Shown: piece by piece, positions 55,463 to 64,000 of the stretch
How the letters are laid out: each line of letters opens with the position of its first letter
How positions within the stretch are numbered: the first letter of the stretch is position 1
From: Gnetum montanum
Taxonomy: Eukaryota; Streptophyta; Gnetopsida; Gnetales; Gnetaceae
Direction: 5' to 3'
DNA length: 64,000 nt
NCBI GenBank assembly: GCA_015680685.1
Contig: MNCI01008344.1
Coordinates: 50,739-114,738 of the forward strand
Notes under the pieces: model-generated
What the model saw: only the letters and a program-made list of their open reading frames with translations
What the model was told of the DNA's origin: nothing
Databases searched by the model: none
Made by a program: the position numbers and the translations under genes

Positions 55463-55627
55463 TACATGACAAAGCTACCACTAGTCCAAGTGGGAAGACA
55501 GTGCACTACAATTAATACATAATGATCTAGATGTCACAACTCGTTCCATCCACAAAATTTGACCAAATCATGTGTGAATGCTTGTGATTCTTATGGTTGG
55601 ACGTAGAGGGTACTTCACCACTCATCA
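55463..55627 (+). repeat. A4 5' LTR, right piece
   Basis: Continues the LTR from 37677: CATGACAAAGCTACC, AAGTGGGAAGACAG, GGTTGGACGTAGAGGGTAC, ending CACCACTCATCA. Colinear with the U5 half at 30105-30289. Confidence 0.92.
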
Positions 55628-55647
55628 TTGGCACTGTTGCCAAGGAT
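55628..55647 (+). promoter_or_regulatory. A4 primer-binding site
   Basis: TTGGCACTGTTGCCAAGGAT directly after the LTR. It is the best match in the A family to the Athila-type site TTGGCGCCGTTGCCGGGGA. Confidence 0.85.
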
Positions 55648-55752
55648 GATGCTAGTTATCTAGATTAGTTATATTATACACAATCACTGTAAGCACATTA
55701 ACAATTTATCTTTTAGGAAATATTAAGTCATACACGTCATAAACTAAAAATA

Positions 55753-57307
55753 ATGTATCTTTCACATGGAAGTGATAATGCATCATATGAAGAGAACATT
55801 CATTAGAGAATTAATGAGATATATATGGAAGAAAATTGGAGTGACCAACATCATGCAGGGGCTTCATATGTTTATGACCACCCTTACTACATTCAAGGAC
55901 TACATTCAGCTAAGGTAAACAATCCTAGAGGGGATGGAGTAATTCATAGATCAAGGAGGATCTCAAGGCCTAGGATCCCTCAAAACCTGGAAAAGATAAA
56001 TCAAGGGAGCATGAAGAGAACTATAGAAGCCATGGTGATTAGTTCCTCATCTTCCTCTTCCTCTTCAGCACCTAGTTCTAAGGAAGATGAACATAGCTAT
56101 AGAGATAGAGCTCCACTATGGGGTTGAGATAAAGATAGAAATTGAAACTAAGGGCAAAATCAAAGATATCAAAATGAACATAGACAAGATCGTCACAATT
56201 GGACAAATAGAAATAGAAATTTTCACCATGACATGTCTGATGATAATGAACCCTTGTTGGCCACTAAGAGCATGACATAGATTACATAGGTGGTTAAAAT
56301 ACCCTACAAGCATTGAAGAAAAAGTCACATCAAAAGGATTGATATGAATAACATCCCTAAATTTGAAGGAGGCTATAATTATGATCCATAAACCATTTAC
56401 AAGAATTCCATGATGCCTACATCTTACAAAACATTGAAAGTGAGTAACAAAAGCTTAAGCTCTTTCCTAGGACACTAATGGACAAAGTTGAAGTGTGGTA
56501 TAGATCATTGAAACCAAATTCAATCTATTGGTAGTCCACAATGGTAGAAATCTTCAATGATAAATACCAAACCTATGTGAGGGTGTCCAACCTAAGGAAA
56601 CAAATCCAAGAATGGAAACAAAAGCAACATGAACTTTTGGATATGGCCCTAGATAGATACTATTCTCTACTACATAAATGTTCAGGTCATGATTTCTCTC
56701 AAGAAGAGCAACTTTTCCACATCATAGATGGGCTTCATAGTCAAACTTGAAAGACCCTTGGGATTTATGCTCAAGGTTAGCTATATAAATTAAAAGCCCA
56801 TTAGATACAAAGGCTAATCGAGTAGATGGAAAAAGAAGAAGGAGAGTTATGTAAATTAAAGAATGTAGAGGAAAATAACTAGGAACCCACTCTTTAAAAG
56901 AAAAGGGTCCATATCTATGATAAGGAAAAAGAGGCAACTCTTGATGAGGTGATTTCACAACAAACCTTGTCAACACAATAGTCTATCGATGAGCTTGAAG
57001 CAAGGCAGGATAAGATGTGGGAGTTAATGAATGATAAAGTTACAACTTACATAAAAACCATAGAGAAGAGAGTAACACAAAACAAATCAAGTGATCAAAA
57101 CAAGAGGAGGAAAAAGAACCAAGAAATAGCTAGGAACACTTATCAATAAAAAGGGAAAATAACTGTAGAAGAAGAGGCTATAAAATCAACCACAAAAGAA
57201 GATGATGGATGTGAAATCTACTTATATGATCATCCAAAGGGCTATTGCCTAGTCATGTTACATATACATGAGTATTGGGCTTTTGCATTGAATCCCAAGT
57301 TTGTATA
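55753..57307 (+). pseudogene. A4 gag
   Basis: Starts MYLSHGSDNASYEEN (TAG soon after), then EENWSDQHHAGASYVYDHPY, a Ser run, a charged Arg/Asn region and DDNEPLLATKSM, shared with A1 (DDEPLLAT). Capsid-like part: NNIPKFEGGYNYDP, VEVWYRSLKPNS, the open stretch 56541-56750 with FNDKYQTYVRVSNLRKQIQ and YYSLLHKCSGHDFSQEEQLF. A coiled segment and the knuckle position CEIYLYDHPKGYC (about 57212-57250) follow, where the second Cys is Tyr. The A4 N-terminus lacks the MPxSH start of A1 and A5. Confidence 0.85.
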
Positions 57308-58433
57308 AAATAAAATGCCTAGGAAATTACCTTACTCACAAGGTAATTTTAGACAATCCTACAACCAGCCATACTATGATAGTGGGACTTCTTATCAACC
57401 TCAAAACTACTATCAACCATAGTGGCAAAATCCATAGTCATGGGGGAGGCCATCATCAAACTAGCACTACCCTTATTATTAGCCAAACCTGTACAGATAT
57501 TATGTTTAACAACTTATTTCCCCAACTAGTTCCACTTCCTCTACTTCAAATCACTACTACCACTCTCCCAAGTACCATCAACCTCCAACATCTTCTGAAG
57601 GATCACCACCTAACACCTCTCATCCTCTATCATATCCTCAATATTCTCATACTTCCCTTCACCATATGTCACCGCCAACAACATAGGAAGGTTCAACATC
57701 ACAACATCAAGAAAAGAATGTCACTTGTGCTGTGAACATACATGGAAATAATAATGCTAGTAGATCTCAACCACAACCTCAAAAGTGTCCTTTCTTTGTG
57801 ATAGTTCCTACAGAGAAGCACAAAACATGTAGACCTACTAGCACATCAAAACTAGCACAAGGCCAATTTTGTGCAACACCCTTCCTTGTCGGAATAATGT
57901 CTCCTAATCATACGCAAAATCCAACAACCATCACCACTCCAACATAAGATAGAAACAATGAAAACATCATTTTGGAGAGACAGATCCCCCCATGCATCAC
58001 TAATAATGATAAAGGATGCAATTGTGGGCCAGAATTTCAAAATAATAACATAAACTACAACAAAGTTAAGGTACAAGTGTGTGAACAAAAACCAATCTAT
58101 GTAGTAGCCACTAAACCAAAAGACACCTAATGGCTTGAAAATGAGAATATAAAATTATTTCAAACATGCATGGAAGCAACTAATCCACTTATTAGTTCTA
58201 AACTTAAGAAAATTGACCAAACAGAGGACTTAGACACAAATATCTTACACTTTGATTATACACCAGAAAAGGATATTAAAAATGGAGACCTAGGAATTAA
58301 AATAGAAAATCAAGAAGAAGAAGCAAACACATCTAGATCTCCTAGAAAAAAAATACCTTCAAGTCCAGATAAAGATACATCACTGAATGATCCAAATGAG
58401 ACTATTAACAATGGTAGATTTGTTACCACATGA
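57308..58433 (+). pseudogene. A4 post-gag linker with protease core deleted
   Basis: A Tyr/Gln/Pro/Ser-rich segment (NFRQSYNQPYYDSGTSYQPQ) and AVNIHGNNNASRSQ match the A3 linker. The A3 protease loop (DSGSSVNLIS) and following 130 residues have no counterpart. The sequence then resumes with CITNNDKGCNCGP, YVVATKPKDT and CMEATNPLISS, matching the A3 segments CIAYSNIGCNCM, YAVATR and CMEPTEGL between protease and RT. An acidic tail (KDIKNGDLGIKIENQEEEAN) ends at TGA 58431-58433, and RT never follows. Confidence 0.72.
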
Positions 58434-60641
58434 TTAATTAAATCAATAATGGTGATAGATGGGAAATTTGTGGTGTATAACTAGGGGATTATGTGATCCA
58501 TATTCCAAATGTGTGGCCATAATATTAGTCATGTGGGAGATGCTCCATCCTAGTTCAAGAACTAATAAGAGATTTCACTTTTTCGTTTTACAATTTTTTA
58601 TCATTTTCCCATTTCTTCCAAAATTTTCTGATTCTTAATATGTTTTCCATTTCTTAATATTTTTCTTTTCTTTATATTTTTCTCTTTTCTTAAGTCATTT
58701 TCTTTATGTTTTATGAATGTTTTTTTATGCTTCTATTACTAATATTGCCAATCATGATGTAGAATTTAATGTTATGTGTTGGGGTTTTGTGCTATGCTAT
58801 CAAGATGATTGGGTAAGTAATTGTGTAAAGTAGTGAGACCACCTCGTCCATCCCTCCAATTCTTTGAATAAAAGGTTTTTTTTTATGGAAATAATTTGGT
58901 CCTTCTTTCATAAAACTAAATTAATCAATGATCATTGTAGCTTGAAGAAAGAGGGAATGACCAAGTGGGAATGGTAAGGGTGTGACCTCAAGGGGATTTG
59001 TTGGGTTCTCTTCTTAACTTCCTTTGTGTGGTTTATGACTCCTCAAGGAATGTTTCAACACTCCTTCATCAACTAATAAATAGGAAGCTATGTCTTTGCA
59101 TGGTGTGGTTTCCATTTTAAAAAAAAATTAAAAAAAATTTAAAAAATCAAAAAAAAAGAGAAGAAAAAGAAAAATAATAATAATGGGCTACAAGCACTAG
59201 TTATGGGGTTGGAAAGACATATTACCCATGCCTAAAGACACTCTTCTAACTAAGGTCCTTCCTTTCTTCTCTTTTCTTCTTTTTTTGGAGTGATGATTAT
59301 TCTTTGAGGTGGTTGTGGATTCATGGTGATTGGTAGAAAGGAACACATCAATGCAAGGTAATTGTTCATGGTATGGACTTTTTCTGAACTTGGATGGATA
59401 GGTATGTTGATCATTTTAATCACATTTTTCACAAGAACCTATTGTGGACATGGTCAAGTACCTTATATCCCGATCTCTAGAATCCCTTCTCATCCCATTA
59501 TTCATCTTAATGCTACATGCGACTATGAACCTTTTGGTTTTATGTAGTATAGTGCAACATCCCAACCATGGTAGTTGTGTGTTGTTTGGAACAAAGGCAT
59601 GGTCTACATTTAACTTCTCGAGCACCCACGGACATCTATAGAAGTGGTGGTGCAAGGGCATTATGGTAGGAGATTGCTTTGGGAAGGACCCACTTGCATA
59701 ACTTTCATTAATCATGACTTTGAACTAACCTTCACATCTTCTAGAACATTAGTGACAGTTTCTCTGAATTTATGCATGATTGTGGGACTATTTCTCATCC
59801 ATTTTATTAATTTTTCCTAATTTTCTATTTCCTTATCCATTAATATTTCTTGGCCATCTTCTAAATCAAACCTTTGATTTTAATTGTTCGAACACGTATG
59901 CGCTTTCAAGTTTTTTGAAAATTTTGAAATTTTTTCTAACATCCTATTTTTGAACATTGTGGTAGCTGGTAGTAATTGATCAAAATAATGTGAACAACTT
60001 GATGATTTTAGTTACCTCATAGCCTTAGACATACTATGTTTTCATCACCTTATGCTTAAATGCAAAGTAAGGCATTTGAAAAGGGTTAATTATTCAGAAA
60101 TATTTACCAAGACTAATGTTGATCCTTTGGTGACTATAGGTGATGCTAAAAGAAAAGCCTAAGGAAGAAGGTCTTTTGCCAAGTATGAAAATGAAGCCAG
60201 GAGAGGGACAACAAAGGATATGCCCACGGACAAATCATAGCACATACAAGATAGCAGCTCAAGCATTGCATGTTTTCTAGATCAATGGGATGATGAGAAG
60301 AAATTTTAGTTCATTCTTTAAGAATGTTCTACATAACTAGAGAAGCATCAACATAATAATCAAGGTTTCAAGTCTACCACCGCTAACGACAAAAATAAGA
60401 ATCATCTTTAACAAATTTTTGAAGATCTTTGCAAATTTTGTAATCTTTAATATTTGTCCAATCTTTTTTTCATTTTTTCATTTTGTAATGTATCCACTTG
60501 AATAAAATTTTGTAATTTGAAAATAAAATTCAGCCATTAGTTAGCATCAATCAATAATCCCATCATTCCCAATTTTTTGTAAAGAAAGCTCGATCCTATC
60601 CTATTAACTCAAGGATGAGTTTTCATTTAGTCATGGAGGTA
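58434..60641 (+). other. A4 3' region and polypurine tract
   Basis: Shares blocks with the A1/A2 3' regions: GTGACCTCAAGGGGATTTG at 58982, GGGCTACAAGCACTAGTTAT at 59185 and CATTACCCATGCC near 59220. There is no integrase or accessory ORF. A-rich tracts lie at 59117-59180. Ends with AGTCATGGAGGTA (60629-60641) before the 3' LTR. Confidence 0.7.
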
Positions 60642-60942
60642 TGATGAAGTGTATTTGTTTGGCTCTAATATTAGAGCCCTAATATTAAATACCCAATATT
60701 GAGGCCCAACAAGCGATGTCAAATATTCAATATCATGGGATGCATGCTAGCCTATAAATATAATACTTGGGCACATGGTTTGGGCATTCTTTTGCTAATA
60801 GAGTAGCCAAACTCTTGCAATTTCATTATGTAGTCTTAGAGAACAGTTAGTGAGTGCCTGCATTGTGGATTTGAACTAGTTGTACAATGTCTTATTCGAG
60901 TGGCAATGTAGCTAGAGATATTCCCTAAACGACAATAAGATC
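60642..60942 (+). repeat. A4 3' LTR, truncated
   Basis: TGATGAAGTGTATTTGTTTG to CAATAAGATC, about 300 of the expected 870 bases. Includes the AATATTAGAGCCCTAATATT array and TATA box CCTATAAATATAAT. The break is at the AATAAGATC common to the 5' copy. Confidence 0.9.
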
Positions 60943-62149
60943 TACTTACGCAAATTGGACACTCTGGAGTACGTTTGATACTTTTCGTTGAACAGTTCTA
61001 GCATCGTACTCCACCTCCTGATGGTTTCCAGTTCCAAGGAACAGTACCAACTCTCTACTTCTTTGGTGAATTTCCTTGGGAACAACTTAAGTTTTTTCCA
61101 CTCATTTTCTATTTTCTGCAAGGTGCAGGCATCATGGAATGCCTGTAAATGATTTTACGGATCATCATTGTATCCTCCTTCAAATTGTGGGATTTTGTTC
61201 ATGTCTAAATGCCTGATCCGACTATATTTTCAATGCCTTGTGCGAATCCTAACTGCCTCTATTATGTCAAGCATACTTTGGGTTGCAAGTAGGGGCTCAT
61301 CATGATCATCTCTTTCATGACGCCTGTGATGTCTGCATTGTTCCCTACTCTACCTACATCCTTGCCCTTTTCCTCTCTCTCGACTTTCCTATCGAGGTCT
61401 TTGGTCCTTTTTACCTTTATCCTCACCTTTATGTTCATGGTGGTTGTGCCGAGATGTGGAAGGAGACGGTGAGTGATGTGAGGAAGGGGAAGAAGAAGGG
61501 AAACCATCTCCATGACGATGTTTCTTGCNATCTTTAGTTGCTACAGCCCCGATCATGGTGACAATCTAAGTGCTCATCCTTAGCATGAGTGGTTGTTTCC
61601 TCTGTAAACAGCTAGTGTTCACGGGCATTAGAACCATGGTTATGTATCGTTGATTGTAGGTTTTGATACCCAACCTCCTCACCATCGTTAGAAGGGGGAA
61701 CATCATTTGTTAAAGAACCCATGATAAGGGGTTCCTCATCTCCTATTTCGCTAAGGTTGTGCAGGGCTTTTCCCTTCAAAAAAGTATGTTGACTCTCCTG
61801 CCTTAAGTCTCTCATATGTTGGGCATCTGTGGGATAATAATCCCTCATGTCAATCTTCCGCAATGTATTTAGCATATAATTCAGTTATGCCTATCTGTGC
61901 CAAGGCATGGAAAAGCATGCAAGAGACTAATCGATTTGGGGGTAACACGATGTTACCTTGCAAATCTCTCCATCATAGCTGTTCGTCTTGATGGAGGATA
62001 AAAGCAAAGTCTGGAATATAATCATCGGGATGAGTATAAACTATCTTGTATTTTTTAGGACTTGGCTGATTTGGGTTATGTTTTTTATGTTGCCGACTAT
62101 CTCGTGTATGGTCCTTAGGTGGTGAGTTGCTCTTATGAGAAGAAGGCAT
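60943..62149 (-). pseudogene. A5 gag, truncated
   Basis: Start codon 62147-62149: MPSSHKSNSPPKDHTRDS, then KIVYTHPDDYIPDFAFILHQ, DEQL-TGA-W, LQGNIVLPPNRLVSCMLFHA and LAQIGITELYAKYI. Here the Gln codon before DEQL is intact, where A1 and A3 have TAG. A Lys/Arg/His-rich middle follows (61513-61262), then capsid-like sequence (GGYNDDP, FHDACTLQKIENEWKKLKLF, ELFNEKYQTYS). It is cut at 60943 in the middle of the capsid region by the junction with A4. Confidence 0.8.
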
Positions 62150-62270
62150 TTTTATCAGTGTGCTATTTCACCATTATATAATTTTTCCTTTGATTAACTT
62201 GAAGGTTCATTAAGGCTCACAACGATGTGAGTGATATCCCTTATGTTCTATATGGTGCACAAACACTTAG

Positions 62271-62289
62271 TCCTCGGTAACGGTGCCAA
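62271..62289 (-). promoter_or_regulatory. A5 primer-binding site
   Basis: Minus strand TTGGCACCGTTACCGAGGA, differing from the Athila-type TTGGCGCCGTTGCCGGGGA by three transitions. Confidence 0.85.
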
Positions 62290-63252
62290 TGATGAGTGGC
62301 GAGGTACCCCTACACTCAACCATACGAAACAAGTGTAGCACGCACGATCCGGTCGAACTTCGCAGACTAAATGCCTACACGCCCCATGGAATAATTGGGG
62401 TTAATCATTCGTTGTCTTCCCAAACTTACTTGTATGTGTCATGGTGTATGGTTAAGCAAGTCTGAGGTATATGAATTTTTATGGTCTTTTATGTTTTTCT
62501 CCTATGCTATCAAGGTGAAGGGTTGAGAAACTAGCTAACTCTAACTAAGGACTAAGTCTAAATTAACTAGCGTCAGCATCCATTCCCACTTACCATACAC
62601 AACCTGAACCTATGAAACTGTGGCTACCAAACGCTAATCGTTACTGGGATCACCACATGTAACGCACATGCTCGAAGTGGTCGTACTGAGGCACTTAACT
62701 AGCCTAAACGTGATGAGCAGCTGATTCCTTCACTAGCTATACACATCCGTAGATGCTCATAATCAAGTCATACTCATCCCGTGTTCTAGGAGTTGAGGGT
62801 GAGAGAGACTAATCGTGATGAGTAGCCGATTCCTTGATTAGCCGTACACCTTCGTCAATGCTCGTAATCAATTCGTACTCATGCTGCGCTAATGCAGGTA
62901 ATAAATAATAGGTAGGAAATAACATGTAATACACCTATTCCATGCACTATAAGGTTTATCCACAAAGCTCGTCTTTATTGTCGTACACAACTTGCGTTCA
63001 GGTACAATATTGCTCGAATAAAGATCCATTCACTTGGGGACTCCTACTACGGGCACATGAAAAATATTCTATCTCTGGAGTGATCAATTTGCCAGAGTTT
63101 CCCTACTTTTAGCCTAGCATTGGAAATAAGGGGAGTGCCACCTCTTATTTATAGATTTGACAGCAGACCGCAATATCATGTACGTGATATCGCAGGGGAC
63201 GACGTGATCTTGTGTACGCGATATCGCGACTTGTGCATATCACGTCTCATCA
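62290..63252 (-). repeat. A5 LTR
   Basis: Plus strand TGATGAGTGGCGAGG to ACGTCTCATCA, 963 bases. Minus-strand U3 begins with GATATCGCG palindromes (63170-63240). The TATA region is CTATAAATAAGAGG near 63143-63157. A direct repeat of about 110 bases (GTGATGAGCAGCTGATTCCT at 62709, GTGATGAGTAGCCGATTCCT at 62816) makes it longer than its relatives. Confidence 0.9.
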
Positions 63253-64000
63253 TACCCCCATAACTGAATGAAAATGCGTCCTCTAGTTTCTTACAATAAT
63301 ATCAGGAAGGTATGGAATTATTGAGGGGAATGGAACTAATGGGATGACATGTGAACAGATCATCATTACAAGACTTGACAAAACTGGTGTTCATGACAAC
63401 AAGGGTGAACACCTTATTACAATGACATCAAGCCTTTGTTGGCAACTGAGAAAGAGAGAGAGAAAGAAGTGTTGCTATTGCCAACACCAAGATTGCGCGT
63501 TCGTTGTCCATCTATAAGTGTGCCATCAATCTTGCTCCTTGCATAGCTGCTTCAACATTACTCCATTCCAAGTTTTGCTCCAGATCCAATCCATTGTTTG
63601 TATGATTGCCATTTGCACACACAACACAATCTTATATTAGCAAGGGTAAATGAATCATCATATAACTAATACCTTGCTTTGGTGTAAGTTCATTGGCTAG
63701 GTTGTGGTATGGCTAATATAGATCAGGAGATATATTACTGATGACTACCAAAGGTGTAGGGGTTAGGAAGAAAATCAAAAATTTTGGGGCTAGAAGAAAA
63801 TTGAAAAAAATCAGGCCCCATACCCCCATGACTAATCACGAACCTCTGGTAGCGTCAAAATGGAGAAAGAAAAGGAGTAAGAAGGATAGATAAAAAGGGA
63901 AAACTATGGCATTGAGGAAATGGATGTCAAGATGGAAATGAACAAAATAAAATTAATTGCAAAATGTGAAGGGAAAGAAGTTAACGGATGCACCAAATAG
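63253..64000 (-). other. A5 polypurine tract and 3' region
   Basis: Minus strand CAGTTATGGGGGTA precedes the LTR. Further right it matches the A3 3' region (ACCTAGCCAATG, GTGTTGTGTGTG, GGGGCCTGATTT). An ATGGCAATCATACAAAC start near 63610 corresponds to the accessory leader, but no domain follows. It runs off the window. Confidence 0.65.

Larger units (their letters stand above)
36973..60942 (+). mobile_element. A4: gag-only (TR-GAG type) relative of the A family, split by T1
   Basis: 5' LTR in two pieces (36973-37677 and 55463-55627), primer-binding site 55628-55647, gag 55753-57307, linker to 58433, a 3' region, a polypurine tract and a truncated 3' LTR (60642-60942). RT, RNase H and integrase are absent and there is no room for them. 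Without T1 it would be about 6.2 kb. It would depend on proteins from full-length relatives. The right end is cut where A5 begins, so no target duplication can be checked. Confidence 0.85.
60943..64000 (-). mobile_element. A5: minus-strand A-family sequence around a shared LTR
   Basis: From right to left on the minus strand: 3' region and polypurine tract (to 63253), LTR (62290-63252), primer-binding site (62271-62289), gag (62149 down to 60943, truncated). A single LTR thus serves as the 3' LTR of one unit and the 5' LTR of the next. The right part continues beyond the window. Confidence 0.85.

Overview
This window is nuclear DNA from a seed plant with a large, repeat-rich genome. There is no bacterial or organellar gene organisation, and almost everything is LTR retrotransposon in various states of decay, with one nested inside another. 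A gymnosperm is possible but I cannot show it from the sequence. I found no intact host gene, rRNA, tRNA or CRISPR array. Element names C1, A1-A5 and T1 are mine.

Layout. 1-4151: 3' part of a Ty1/copia element (C1) with its 3' LTR. 4152-5764: AT-rich, no recognisable gene. 5765-15464: minus-strand Ty3/gypsy element A1 (Athila-like by primer-binding site, gag zinc knuckle and WGIDFMG-type integrase). 15465-34357: plus-strand relative A2. It is split by a complete minus-strand copy, A3 (17046-26778, duplicated target CCTGG), and apparently by a solo LTR ending at 30289. 34358-36972: AT-rich DNA with a decayed fragment that resembles a type-B response regulator. 36973-60942: plus-strand gag-only derivative A4, whose 5' LTR was split by T1. 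37678-55457: T1, a 17.8 kb Tat/Ogre-type gypsy element with both LTRs and an AAACA target duplication. 60943-64000: minus-strand A5, in which one LTR is flanked by gag on one side and by a 3' region on the other.

Two things go beyond routine transposon annotation. First, T1 carries an antisense gene of about eight exons between protease and reverse transcriptase. Its GT-AG introns have compatible phases, it has a TATA box on the same (minus) strand, and its predicted product joins a catalytically dead FCP1/NIF-like phosphatase region, a helical domain, an acidic segment and a coiled coil. Second, A1 and A2 carry an accessory ORF downstream of integrase, in the position of an env-like gene. 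It looks like the family called putative plant transposon protein, followed by a long coiled coil. In both elements a TATA box and a short-repeat block resembling that element's own LTR promoter lie upstream of it. The helical domain of the T1 antisense gene may belong to the same family.

Nearly all coding regions carry stops, and most of these are TAG/TAA where Gln, or TGA where Arg, would fit. That is the expected mark of cytosine methylation and deamination. T1 is the best preserved and most CpG-rich element. Its LTRs differ by roughly 20 substitutions in about 300 bases compared by eye, whereas the A3 LTRs differ at roughly one base in ten. Domain names come from motif recognition only, with no database search. 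Boundaries of decayed domains are approximate unless an LTR end, splice site or target duplication fixes them.
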